64,000 nucleotides of DNA. It comes from Astropecten irregularis (lineage: Eukaryota; Echinodermata; Asteroidea; Paxillosida; Astropectinidae). Below the pieces are notes generated by a model, which saw only the letters and a program-made list of their open reading frames with translations, did not search any database and was not told the DNA's origin. The position numbers were made by a program, and so were the translations under genes. Below are positions 13,120 to 25,702 of this stretch, in pieces (position 1 is the first letter of the stretch; each line of letters opens with the position of its first letter). The stretch is taken from the NCBI GenBank assembly GCA_963971285.1, contig OZ020254.1, positions 3,906,001 to 3,970,000 of the forward strand, written 5' to 3'.

Positions 13120-13288
13120 CTTTGTCCTTGTCCTTTTCCTTGTCTTCCTTCTCCTTGTCTTTGTCCTTGTTTACTTCGGGGACATCGGCGAGTTTGGAGC
13201 GGGAAGTCTTCTTCTTGGCAGGCTGGGGTTGCTGATTGGAGGGCTGGCTCGGGCTGTGACTCCTCGGAGCAGTCCTTGAAAATGTACC
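13120..13288 (-). CDS. JMJD1C: JMJD1C-like exon: Ser/Pro/Gln then Lys/Asp/Glu-rich linker
   Basis: This 169-nt exon is flanked by ctgtttttag (13289-13298) and gtaagagt from 13119. Three frames are open across it. The plausible one is phase 0 at the start and phase 1 at the end: GTFSRTAPRSHSPSQPSN, then QPAKKKTSRSKLADVPEV and KDKDKEKEDKEKDKDK. This fits the charged, low-complexity linker that follows the conserved N-terminal domain in JMJD1C. Joining the previous exon (phase 1 end) directly would force the frame GYIFKDCSEESQPEPAL, which gives an unconvincing Gln/Gly/Arg tail. An unseen exon of length 3n+2 between 13289 and 18531 would resolve this. The AAG/GAC repeat could also be prone to length change. 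Confidence 0.72.
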
Positions 13289-16200
13289 CTAAAAACAGGA
13301 ACACGGACAACCACGGAACAAACAAATTCGCATAAGAACTTTGGTAGCATCAGCGAGTCTTCCATGTAATGCATCAGGACTGTCTGGAGCTGAAGGAACG
13401 ATTGCCAAAAAAAAAATGCGGACTTCTCGAGCTGCCGTTCCCCGTTAAACGGACACGCACACCGTCGGTAATTGGCAAGTGCTATTGATTCTAAGCGTCC
13501 AGTTTTCAATCAATCTGACATTCAACTATCACACGTGAGAGAGTATCAAGTCCGTCAGTAGTGTTTTTGCCGTGCTGAAGACAAGACAAACAGAGGGCCG
13601 ACAAACAAATTTTCAGGTGTTTTCGTCGGAAAAATGCAGGGGGCAGCAAGGGTGCTGTCAGATTCGTGTGTTTTTAACACACTTCAGCACCACGCATGAC
13701 ATAAGTGTTAACAACATCATGACGGACCGATTTATACAAGCTGGCATCGACGCTTGCCTTCATGCAGCCAACAGAGGGCGCTATTGGATAGTAGATTATT
13801 GGATTTGTGGAATATCTTTCTTTTTTTTCACCACAAAATTGATCTGCCTCATGCCAGAAAGAATAACCTTCCAGGATATTTAAAATATTCAACCATCACC
13901 CAATCGAATTCCAACAGTAAATTGCTGAATATGGAATTCTGGTTCACATGTATCCATGAAGTAGGCCTACCGTACCCCATATATTTTTAATTTTGTTATA
14001 AAATATTTAGTCCTATTCATAGAACAAATTTATTTTAGCAAATAATTCAGAGAAGTGCAGATGGTGTCTCATATTCATAGCATTTGTGCCACTCAATGAC
14101 TTCATTATGGCAACAAAATTCCAATAAAACAGCTTTTTTTTTATTACCGTATGTTAATTATGGTTTTGTAGTCTGGAAATTCGCAGTCGCAACTTTAGGC
14201 ACAGCATGAAAAGGCACACTCAACATCAGACAAATGGGTTGGTATCAAATGGATACGGACATAAAATTCATAATGCTTTGGGCCTATTGATGTAAAACAT
14301 GGACCAACCTCCCAAAAAAGGCAATTGAGAGAATTAAACGCAAAACCTATCAACAAAGTTTAATTTTTTTTGTATCCGATTTTAATAGGACAGCATTCAT
14401 GGACAAAACCAGCCATCAAAATGCGCAATAAGAGCAAAAATCGCTCATGTGTTTGGTGTGGGTTGTATGGTTTCTGGATGATGCATTAGGTAAGGTAATT
14501 ATAAGTACACAATGGCTGCTATGCAGGCACATCAATCACACATTGGACATTTCAAGGACACATTGACTGCTGAACTAAGCAGTACTCATTTGGTTACTAG
14601 CCTGCTGATGACAGGAACACGTAGGCCAGGTGATTTTATTTTAACTAAATTGAATAAATCTGTTACTGCAAACAGGGCAAACAATAGGTTTCCACGCAAG
14701 GCAAGGCACCGATCAACAAGCTATTTATTATTCAGGAGTGTAAATTGAAAAATTTGTTGGGAGGATTTTTAATGGTCTACGGCAATTTCATGCATGATGG
14801 CGTTGTAGTTAGACACTGGATAGTCTACTTCAACGAATGTGAATTTATATTATAATTTCCGATGATTCTTTTGGAAGGTAGCACCAAAAATGTAAATTCC
14901 TGGGAGGTTTAACATAGCATTATGCAAGGGATTATGTCCGCAGTACGTAGTGACTCATGTTGATCGAGCTACTTGTTCGCACTCAGGGGGACTAAAAAAC
15001 GCACATCTCTCAATCCCGGACAACCTCTAACACAGCCTGAGCCAACCCAATCAAACGTGCGAGACACGATACAACGCTATAGTTATTTGCAATGAACCCA
15101 CATCGCACAAAACACACGCTGCACGTGAGTTTCACTCCTACGCGCAAGTGGCAATCATACATGTACGTAAGCAACGATTCGCGCGCGTGAGCTGCGCTAA
15201 ATATTGCTGTGACTGGCTACACACGTAAAGCCTTGCTCGCTAGATCTGAACAAAGGTTGTGATTATAATGTCAGTGACTTTCATTATTAATGGCCTCCTG
15301 ATTTATGTGCAGGGAGACTGTTAACGTGGCTGGTCAGCATTTTTGTTATGCTTACAAGATCAATAATATGGGCTTCTCGGAAAGATTCATCCATGCTCTA
15401 TAAATAAAACGACTACAACTACATTACGCATTACGTTGGCTAAATGAATACTGCATCTAACTTCACCGCGTTGAATAAAATAAATAAATATGTACAATTG
15501 AACTTTAAAATAGCCGGCGCCCATGCATTACAGTCGAGAATTATGAGCTCTCTCGGGTGATTTTTATGAATGATATTTCCTCCTTCCTAAATCATTGTTT
15601 GTTTGTTTGTTAGATTTTTTCCGGTGTGGGGGAGGGGATGAATTTGTATTTGTTTTGTTTTTGCTTTCTTTCTTGCATCATCAATTCATGAATGTAAAGT
15701 CGATTCAAATCCTGAAAAAAAAACAATTACTAAAAGTACAAAACAAATTTCCGCATATTTCTTTTTATAATCAAACTGGCTTTCTCCAGGAATATGTCTA
15801 ACAAATTCATTTCTGGGTTTGTTTCGTCAAAACATAGAACATGGAGACAAACATGAGGGGCCTAATAGAGAAGGACGTGATATTATTTCCCTCTGGGGCC
15901 TTAGTTTCCAAGAGACCAGGCAGTAGTTCTCCTCGGCAGGGCCTACCATCCATATTTTAACCCCTGACACCACCCTCCCAGACTGCCCACAAAGCTGTCT
16001 AGTTTTGATATCGTATCAACTCTCCACTACTGGGCAGCCCAAGGGGGTGGGATGATATTTTGGCAGATTGCCATTTTCGAAGACAGTTCACACACAGTTG
16101 CTACTGGGCAGTTCCTGCATGCCAACAATTAGGTCAACGTCTCCCTTTTTTGTTTTTTAAGCATCTGTAGAGGCGGGAAGCTTTATTGTAAATCTCCGTG

Positions 16201-16498
16201 TCAATATTTCCTCCTTACAAAAAAAAATATATATACAGTGAATTGCCTTCAACTCCCATTACATCCTTCCTTAATAGTCCATACTGAACAACTTGGATTG
16301 GTCACCTTTAATCTCGGAGCTAGAAAATTAGCGTGAGCACCAGAACTCTAGACCAGCCACATTGAAATGTGTACTAACATCGCTGTTAACAGAAAGAACA
16401 ATACGCATCAGCAAAGGGATCAGCAATGGATCCCATAGCCACAACCATGTATGGAAAAATTGTTAACAATCCTGTAAAAATACAAAGGCCTACATGTA

Positions 16499-16925
16499 CA
16501 GGGTGCCCCCCAAAAACGCAACACTTGTGTCGAGAACTATTATATGAACATTAAACTGTTCATCACTTCCAGATTCAGATATCTGATACAGCAATGTCTT
16601 GGCTATCACCATGTAGAATTTGAGCAAAATTACTAAGAAAAAAACTAAGACTGAATCACCCAACCTCAAAACCCGATTTTCATCTTTCTTTCATACACAT
16701 TATGTGCATATTGACCACTATGCGTGTTATCCTTGCAATTGTTTTTTAAGGAGTACTCTTTCAATTGGTCATATTATCATCAATTTCAGCCCCAATATGC
16801 TTAAATTCTACATGGTGATAGCCAAGACATGGTTGTATCACATATCTGAATCTTGAAGTGATAAACAGTTTAATTTTAACATAATGAGTCCCGACACAGT
16901 GTTGCGTTTTTTCTGGGACACCCTG
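16499..16925. mobile_element. TA-flanked non-autonomous element with about 128-bp inverted ends
   Basis: The ends are CAGGGTGCCCC and the inverse of CAGGGTGTCCC, followed in both by AAAAACGCAACACT. Each is bounded by TA (16497-16498 and 16926-16927), as in Tc1/mariner-type insertion. The inverted similarity continues to 16626 on the left and 16798 on the right, through GTCTTGGCTATCACCATGTA. No transposase frame is seen. Confidence 0.75.
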
Positions 16926-18061
16926 TATGCAGGACCCAATGTCTATAGATAGCGTTTAAGAACATCTAACCGTGTTTGTTGTCTGTGCTGAACTGGCTGG
17001 ATTGACTCGTCGCCGTGGAGTTATACCAACATTCTCTCCTTTTAACAAGGAATAAACAACTAAAGACAAAGACAAGGGGAGACAAAATAAGTACATGGAA
17101 TATTAAAAATAATTCAGGACTAATTTGAGTATGTATGATCAAAACAATAAATTAATACATAATATTATTACTGACCTCAGTTCATAATAAACAGGGATGA
17201 AATGAATTTATCATATTTGTTTCCAAAATTCAATGGCTATGTTCAAAAGAAACGATGGAGAGATATAATGCATGTGAATGGTGAGATAAAGACTGTGGGT
17301 ACAGTAGCTGTGTCTGTGGGTAGATTGAAGCTATTGGGACTGACACATGCCAATTCAATTTGTCCATATGTGCATGGTTGTGTATTCTTCGTTTCTCTCT
17401 CAATTCGTCAGCGTGCCACATAATGGCCCTTGAGTTTGCCAACGCAGCCAGCCAAACACACTGCATCATGCAGACTCTGAGGCAATCGATAATAATACAC
17501 AGCCAGGGTTTCAGGGTCAAATACACAATCTCCCCTCAGATTTATTTACTATTGTGCAGCAGCTCTGCTTTGCAGACTCTCCAACCATACACAACCGCAC
17601 ACATATGAAAACCTCAAGCGAAGCCCACAACAAAGTATTAGGTAACAGACTCCACAATGAAGTCTAAAAGTCTTTGTTCCTCTGAGTGGAATGATATACT
17701 GTATTACTGGTTACCATCAAGTCATCTCATCAAATAAAACTCGGTCAGTAAGGGAACTTCTTCAAAATAAATCGGAAAAGTGGAACCTTCATTTAAAAGT
17801 GATGCATTTACTTTAGAGCATAAAGGATTGAGTATAAAATACTCAAATGCAGCTAGGAATGTCAGTTTGAACTTGTTTTTGCACAGCCCGAAGGCAGTGT
17901 TTTTTTCAAGTGCACGTTCATGACTGACTTGAATTTGTCGTCAAACTCAGACGGTATGAAGTTGGATGAATACAGATCTGGCAGCATCCCAGCTGGAGGA
18001 TATGGAGACACCAGGAGGGGGATGTCATGGGCTGGATGAGGGTGCCATGGAGGAGGAGAAG

Positions 18062-18360
18062 GAGGCAGGGACATAGACTTGGATGTGGGGAGATGGTTTG
18101 GTGTTGCTCTGGGGGTGAAAGGGGTGGATGGTTGAGGAGATGGGGGTTTGGGGATGGGTGGAGGTTAGGGGAAGGTGGTTAAAGGGGCAGGGGTGTACTA
18201 GGGGTCAAATAGTTAAGGGAAGGAGGTTGGAGAAGGTTTTGGTAAATGGGAGGGGATGAGGGTTTAGTGACTGGAATTAGGATATGGGTGGTTGAGCTGG
18301 AGGAAGGTGTTGGAAGATAGATGGTTGACAAGTAAGGGACAAGAGGTATGAGCCAGCTCC
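18062..18360 (+). other. G-rich stretch just downstream of the VMDD exon
   Basis: The plus (template) strand has many GGG/GGGG runs separated by one to seven bases. The sense strand is correspondingly C- and pyrimidine-rich. It starts about 170 bp into the intron after the donor at 18531. It could form a G-quadruplex on the template strand; this is inferred only. Confidence 0.5.
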
Positions 18361-18531
18361 AAAGTTTGGAGAACAGTTACAGAGAAGAGCCAGCTGGGTT
18401 TGGGATTGATGGCTAGGGTAAATAAGGCTCATGAGGTGAGCTTTGAATCAAGAATTGGACAAAGAAGACGAAGAAACAGGAATGAGGTAAGGATGGACAG
18501 CAAATGGCAGGAGGAATGGTGAGCATCTTAC

Positions 18532-18613
18532 CGTCATCAAGAAAGACCATTTGGACAAGGGCTGGATTCTCTGTATGACTCTCCAGAACAGTGTCATCCA
18601 TCACAATCAGCTC
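18532..18613 (-). CDS. JMJD1C: JMJD1C-like exon: VMDDTVLE-PALVQMVFLDD segment
   Basis: This 82-nt exon (27 codons plus one base) is phase 0 at its start and phase 1 at its end. The acceptor is tttgtag (18614-18620) after a T-rich tract, and the donor gtaagatg starts at 18531. The translation is ELIVMDDTVLESHTE, then NPALVQMVFLDD. Vertebrate JMJD1C continues from its HDLFTR strand into a MIVMNDQVLEP...VQMTFLDD segment, so this is the direct continuation of the previous exon. In vertebrates the next residues form a VVHSLLKGEN-type stretch, which I could not find here. The intron side of the donor runs into a G-rich stretch on the plus strand (18062-18360). Confidence 0.93.
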
Positions 18614-21600
18614 CTACAAACAAAAACCAAAAAAAAACAATCAAGTAAAATTCAACTGACGACGACTCCTACATCTTCACAATCATATAAATAGTCCATA
18701 CTTTCCAAATATTTCTTTATACAAGCAACAATCAAGACTGCCGGATTGCCTGTATGATAGCGTGGGTGGTTAAGATTATTACGGGATTACGCACGCTTTG
18801 GTGTGGGCGTAGGAGTCAGAGCTCTCTTACCCGTATCAATCACCCGGTGGCTGTGACAAATTAACTGGACAGAGTGTGACGAGGGGAGGGGAAAAAAGCA
18901 GCAAAAAAAACAATAGACCGGTTTGTACGAGAGGCAGACCACCTGCATTTATACAGCAATGAACACTGAACAGTTGAATGAACTACAAGGATACCTTTCA
19001 AAATATTGAACTTGTGGACAGCGGGGAGTTATGTGACTCGGGGTCACTCAGCCAGGGAACCTTACATACGTCCCCTGCCTTCAATTCATTATAACATTAT
19101 AGCATTATAACATTATTGCACTGTCACATTAATATTGCATTATCACAGTTAAAGCCCTTGAACAGCATTAGTAAGGAATCATCAAACATTGACCTTCATT
19201 TATTTATAGGCCTCCAGCAAAAAGATGATTATGGTTAGAAACCTGTCATTGAAATAATGTGAGTTTATTTCAAGTGCTTTCAGCTTGAAAATGGGGTTTC
19301 TGAAGGGGAACCTGATTTGAATCACAGTCTTGTAGTGGGAAAAAGAAGTCAGAATTTTCACACACATATGGGAAAATGTACATTTAACAGAAAAATCAGC
19401 GGCCTTTAAAAATGGAGTTTTGATCCTAGCAGTACTTGTATGCACTTCTTGCAAAGATAAGATTTATGATATTGTCTAGATTTTTTCCTCTGTCTGGCTT
19501 TTTTTTTAGGAGGGGGGAATTATTACATCACAGCAATCATAATGCTGAAGTCCATGGTGAGAGATACCAGGACCAGCCAAATTCCCAGACAGCGTCAGAC
19601 TTGAGCAATATGCGATTTTGGAGTGTTACAGGGGTCATGAACAATGCATGGTGGGGTCAGAGGTCGACTGTGTGAGAACCACTTCACAACATCATGCATG
19701 CCTAGCCGCTGGGGTGAGGCTTTTTTATAACAAGGAGGTGGGTATACGTGACAATGACATCCTTTGTTCTAGGCTTGGCTGGCTGGGTCTGGGCAGCCTT
19801 GCTCATAATTTGCTGGGGACCCATTATTTTATTGGTTCCCGAAACTGAGGTCCATATTTCATACTTGCCTTGATTCCCTGCCATAAATTACACTTCACTG
19901 CTTATTTGGGTTTTATACCAGCAAAAAAAACCAGTAACCCCTCCAAAAATAGAATAGAGTAGAACGCTGCTATGACAAACACTGTATCCACAACATTTGC
20001 TTGGTTGAGCGACTGTTTGGTAAAGCTATTTTAAGCTACAAGGTGTTTCAGTGCCATATTGGGCATGCACACTCTTTGGATATTATGTCTATGTTCACAT
20101 ATATTGAATCTCCCCAAAATGCTGCCACACTTGACAGGGCAATCTCACAAACAGTACAAGTAGCATGAGATATTTAATTGTTATATATTTCCTGTTAAAG
20201 TAAAATCTTTCAATTTTTGTTTATTCAAGAGCAGAGTTCGATAGGTTTTGCATAAAAAATTGGAGCCAAGTATCATGGTATTGTTATGGCCACATGACCG
20301 TTTATATGGCAGTGTTCTACTGTTAATTAAAAAAATTAGTAACTTTTCTTTGCTTCAATTCAAAGCAAGAAAAAGACATGTAATAAACTGCTGCAAACTG
20401 CTCATTGGCCAAAATTATCACCTGAAATTTATAAACTGCTTGGAATTAGGAGGGCCTGACACGTTTCAATCCTAGCAGGATCTTTATTTTTAGCCTTCGA
20501 TAAACATCCTGCTAAGATCGAAATGCATCAGCCCTCCTAACTCCAAGCAAGAAAAAGACCAATTGAATTAAAACAAACAATGACAATGTCCGTTTCGATA
20601 CCTCTTCACCAAAACAGAGTCAGAAACATACGTGAAATCACGCTGTTTATCTCCCTCAATTATCCTTCAAAATAACCCCTAAACCAATCGTAATGATAAA
20701 CCATTTTTATACCCATTACTTCAAACATGTACATGACTTCTATCATGCGACACCATCACATGTAAACCGATTCTAAACCAATCAATCAGCCTTATCAGGG
20801 TCAATCTATTTTTATTACCCTCAGAAATAATATTGACCGGGTGCTAATACAACACCCAGAGATCGGGTATGTGACAAATGTCCTTGGCATGATCCTTTTC
20901 TCACTTTCTTTCACATTGATTTGAATTTTTTTTTGGAGGATGGAGACCTTCGCATCTATCTGCTGGTTCCAGGAGATGCGAGAGAGATAGAGAGATGTGT
21001 GGTGAATTGAACGGCAAGCCTAAGAGTAGGAGGAGGATGATGGGGCATTCCATAGGCCAAATACAGTCAGGCAGATGGGCCTCTCACAGACATTCCTGGG
21101 ATTCTCAGCCTGGCAAGATACCCAGTAACATGGCATTCTTGGAGAGGACATGGGAAGGTAAGAAGGGGGGAGGAGGGATATAGGGAGATGACCCAACACA
21201 GTTTACGTCAGTGCAAGCGACATGAAGACTAAACGGCCAAGGATTCTGATTGCCTAGCATGATAATATTAACCCTCCTCAACGACCGATCATTGAGTCGC
21301 ATTAAGTGCCTCCTTTTTATATGAAATCATATCCATTGGTGATGACTGACAGGACGACGTCTTAGCGTGCATCCTGCGCAGTGCACCACCACCGGGACAG
21401 CACTGGTACCGCATCTGGTTGTAATGCAGCTATTCTGTCCAGGTCATGGATTGAGAGAATGCATCCTGACAGCGAGGTGGGACATTTACATACAAATACC
21501 TCAACATGTACACCACATGTATTAAGGATAATAATACGACAATCAATCCTATACAACAGTCACCCAAACAAAATCTCAACCAACATACGTTATCTCCTAA

Positions 21601-24600
21601 AAGAATGTATCCTTTTCTTTCAACTGAGACAAGCATGGGGGAATTTGAAGTATGAGGTCAAACCATGAATCAGACAGCTTAAAAAAAAAACACAGAAAAA
21701 AACCCCACATTCACGAACATCTGATAAAATATAACACTGACGGAGTAAACGCCCTCTTGAAGATGAAACATGATGAAAGGAGATGGACATGTATCTTGAT
21801 GTTTAAGAGAATCCTACAAGGAGACTAACCAGTCACTCTGACGGTGCCTTCCTTATTCGCCTGTAAATATAGGCTAATTTATGTAACCTACTTGGATGCA
21901 AGTATTGAGTAAACTCTGCCAAAGGGAAGAGGGGGGACTAGTGAAGCTGACGAGAGAGCCTCTACGAGACTTCCGTCAGTTTGTCTCAGCGTTTGTTTGT
22001 CTCTCTTCCTCAATCTCACTCTCTCTTGACGATCAGGTTCACAGACCTCTTGGCTCAGCGCTTGGCTTGCTAGCTACGAGGGAGGGAGGAAGGGAGTCCG
22101 GCATAGTGCATGTACAGGTAGACGTGCTCTTCTTTTTTTAACCAGTCACTGGGACAAGATGCGCGCACATGCAGCAGGTGCTGCGAGCCAATCCATGGCC
22201 CAATCATTGATAGCTGAGCTATCTCAGCCTTGTAAACAATCCTTCTCCGCCTACCTACCTACCTACCCCCCTTTGCCCCTGCCTTGCCTACGTAGCCAAC
22301 CAATATCCACTTAGGAATTAGCTTTATCACAATAATATCGAAAGAAAGAGCGAGAGAAAGAGGAGGGGGGTGGTCTCTCTCAGCTTGTCATAACACCTAG
22401 GTCAATCTGTCTGTTTCCCCGGTACAGAAACCGTTGGAATTGGGGACCGTATTAAATATTAATCTGCCGGAGCAGGTAGCAATTTGAGAACAAACAACTG
22501 GCGTGCTGTACTTAGCTGTGCAGGATACAAGTACTTTCATCCCGTTTGACGAGGCAGCTCTGATTGCGGCTGACAGGTAATAACACCTTTTTGGGGGCCC
22601 GATAGTCAAAAACAGCTCGGGCCTTCGCCACTAATGGCTTCCTTTAATTCGCGCCAGGTACTCAGTCCCAAATAAAGGCGTTTTTGGGGAGAATAAAGGA
22701 AAACCTTTTTTTCTTTTTCTCTTTCGCATTCACGGACTGAAATTACAATTTAATACTCCCACTTATTGACTGCATACAATTTATTTTATAAGAGTTTATA
22801 ACAAATTTTGCCCCGAGCACTGTAAAAAAAAAAAATATAAAAAAAACAGGAACGCAAATCTAAATTCACCTTTTCAGATAGACTTCATGATTATGATTGA
22901 AAATTATCCTGGGCCACACATTTTTTTTTCGTCCAATTTTTTTCTCCCATTTTTTTTTTAAAGGCTATTTCATCATTTCATTTATTTACCGTATTTATTT
23001 ATTTATTCAATTTACTTTTCTGTATTTTTTTTTTTTTTCAGGGGAGTGTTTCATACCTTCAGTGTCATTCATGATCACATAACAACATGCAACGACCTTG
23101 AGGGTTTCTTTCTCAACAAATTCTTTTCAACTCAACTTTAATCTTATCAAAAAACCCAGACCAAAGGAACGAGAGGAAAAAAATACCCAGCATTGTACTC
23201 TGGAAAAGGTCACAAAGTACTCCGATCCTTGCAGCATTTTTCTCCCCCCACCTTAATTCAGACACACACACAAAGCCGATTTGGACAACTTGAAGCAGTT
23301 TTCCTCTTGCTTGTTTATTTCAATTCCGCAAAGCCGATACTTGGCCAAAAGATTTGTACTTTTCCATCAGCCACTATTTTTCCCCCCAAACCAAACCCAC
23401 CACCCCCCCTCCCCTCCTATCCCAACAGACTATATCGCTGCCTGTTATCTTTGAAAATGATGAACTCTGATATTTATGAAGGACTTGGCGGTACTACTGG
23501 AGCCCCGGCCGGCCGGCCGGCCGCATGCACAAATCTCATCCCTCAGGTTTTGCATATCCTATCAGAATTTCCAATCAGCACGATTTCTATCCATCGCACT
23601 TTCCCTTTCCTCCCCACTAACCTCCCATTTTTCTTTTTTTTTTCCTTTTTTTTCCTTCATGTCGTTTCCTAATCTGTTATTTTTTATTCATTTCATATTT
23701 TCATCTATTTTTGTAGGGGGTGGGGGTGGATGGGGGGGGGGGAGGTGGTTGCCTCATGCACCCACTCAAACTCATCATCAGAGAAAAATATTGCATTCTC
23801 GACTCAATATTATAGTAGAGGCCCCAGGGTGCATTATGCATACAGTTTAGACTGTAAACTAAGCTCTTTCCATGCATAATATTTCTGGGAGGATAACAAG
23901 GCGTGCTTGTCCGACAGGAAGGGGAGGGGAAGAGGGAAGCGAGGTGAGGCAGAGAGAAAAAAAAAACGGGAGGAAAAAAAAAAACGCTTGGGATATATAT
24001 ATGCCTGGGAGCAAAGTCCCCTGTGTTGCACCCCCCCCCCTGCAATCCAGTCAGGACCAAGACTGCCACGGTGAACATTGCTAAGACAACAACATCCATG
24101 GCTTCATTTACCTCCGTGTGTCAACAAAGCCCAGGGTGCACTACACTTTTTCCCCCCTTTCCATCCTGGACGACTCGTCCGTCCCCGCGACTTGCAGCAC
24201 AGCGCGCCACAGAAATTCCTGGAATGATTTTTTTTTTTCTTTTTAACTCTGCAACACCAGCCCCCTCCCCCCTCCCCCCTAATTCCTTGTGAAATTTGCC
24301 ACTCATTTGAACCAAGCAGAAATAATTGGATCAAGAAATTTTTTGTCCTGTGAATGAGTCAAGATGTATGAAAGAGTGTTGTATTATCAGATGCTCATAA
24401 TACAACCACAAAAAAAAAAAACTTCATTACACCTCGAACGACGCAGTCTGCCAGCAACTGTACGTTACGAGACGTCTTTTTTTTATTTTGGTAACACGTT
24501 TTAAGGAGACCATAATACTCTTGATGTATCTTATTATATTTGACGAGGGCACACGTACTGTTCACAGTGCAAAGGGATTTCACATTTGCCTTTTTTACAC

Positions 24601-25702
24601 AATTTCATGGTGCCACAATTTTGTTCTTTGTGCTTTTTCTGGCAGTATTATTGCATTTCATTTGGTTTATTTCATTTTATTTTTTTGGAGGCGGGGGATA
24701 TTTGTCCAGTTGTTGGATTATCAGTTTTTATACAGACTCAGCTTTATATAGTACGTATAGATATTTGCTTGAGAAAAATTTACTTTTTTCGTAATAATAC
24801 GACTTTTCACATATTTTATAAACAAAGACAATTCCCATGCATTTTGCAATATTATGCCTCACAAGGCCGTTAACATCACTGGTGAAACCATCTCAACTAA
24901 CTGGGACGAATACAGCCCATCCACCGGGTGAAGCACATTAAATTCAAACACCTAGCCATCTACATAATTACAGTAGGTACTTTAACCCTTGGTGGAGGTG
25001 AGCACTTTGTGAGAAAAGTGTCTTGCCTAAGGACATGAGCACACAGGTTGCCATTTGTTTGACCTTTAATAACCCACAATGTATCATATTAGTGGCAGGA
25101 TTCCTGCCATGTGACATTTTTCTTTAATGTTCAACAATTGTTACATGTTGATTGTTTTACATTACTTAAAAGGTTTACGAAGACAAACACATTATGAGTG
25201 TAACCAGTTTGCATGCTGCCACCACCAAGCATGAAACCATCCAACATCTTGCCCTGATGCCAAAACTATACATGTAGTCTAGATGTGTCCAAACTTGTTG
25301 GCTATGGCTTAAAATCACACATGTCACTATGGTAGTGGCTGCAGCCGCTTCCATTTCCAACAGACTTGTGTGTAATCTCAAGCCGTAGCCATGATGTATT
25401 AAGTCAGACGCAGCCTTAGTGAATGGCTAGAGCCCCCTGGATTCTCTCAGCATTTTGAATTTGTCCACAATCCCTCTTAAGGTTTTGAAGGATCTTCAGA
25501 GGACCGATGCAGCGGAGGGTGATTTACCATGCTAACGTCTAGAAATGCTGCACTTGATTCTTAAGAGACAGCGGGTATAGTACTTGTGCATCCTATCAAA
25601 CAGGGCTTAGGACCCCCCCCTTAGGTAAATCTAAATCAGTAGGCAGCAAGCAAGCTAGCTGGGAGGGTATAACAGGGATGGGTTGATCTCAGAACATCTT
25701 AC
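18614..25702 (-). other. JMJD1C intron, 7.1 kb
   Basis: The ends are GT/AG on the minus strand. It holds one complete hammerhead-like inverted-pair insertion (20378-20544), AT-rich simple sequence (19080-19150), a (CTAC)n run (22250-22266), a tandem GGCC palindrome (23507-23521), and several A, T and G runs at 22820-24420. Open frames over 23190-24100 are low-complexity. No exon is seen. Confidence 0.7.
20378..20544 (-). mobile_element. Hammerhead-like inverted-pair element, 167 bp, with 11-15 bp target duplication
   Basis: It is oriented opposite to the copy at 8991 and has the same plan: antisense arm, sense arm, then tail, here read on the minus strand. Both arms keep a TGCTA-type loop with paired sides. 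The 15-bp word AAGCAAGAAAAAGAC occurs at 20363-20377 and 20545-20559; the first few bases may belong to the element end, leaving at least 11 bp of duplication. Confidence 0.7.

Larger units (their letters stand above)
13289..18531 (-). other. JMJD1C intron(s), 5.2 kb, probably containing an unseen short exon
   Basis: Frame logic between the flanking exons predicts an exon of length 3n+2 here, which I could not identify by eye. The stretch holds a TA-flanked element with about 128-bp inverted ends (16499-16925) and a G-rich plus strand at 18062-18360. A 70-codon minus-strand open frame (17862-18074) is Pro-rich at its start but does not fit the required phase. Confidence 0.6.

Noticed and set aside
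13116-13509. Two alternative minus-strand frames through the Lys-rich exon
   Set aside because: One gives a Gln/Gly/Arg tail and the other ends in a stop inside the exon. The Ser/Pro then Lys/Asp/Glu frame fits the JMJD1C linker best.
17862-18074. Pro-rich 70-codon minus-strand frame between two JMJD1C exons, a candidate extra exon
   Set aside because: Its frame does not follow the phase-1 end of the exon at 18532 through the nearest good acceptor, it ends in a stop, and no good donor is present. It overlaps a C-rich low-complexity tract.
3942-20544. Reading the hammerhead-like copies as ordinary palindromic MITEs
   Set aside because: Flanking duplications are 12-15 bp and the termini are not symmetric: one end is an arm and the other a unique tail. 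That fits retro-insertion better.
23190-24334. Overlapping long frames on both strands
   Set aside because: They follow C, T, G and A runs, are Pro-, Phe- or Gly-rich, and show no splice context or family similarity.
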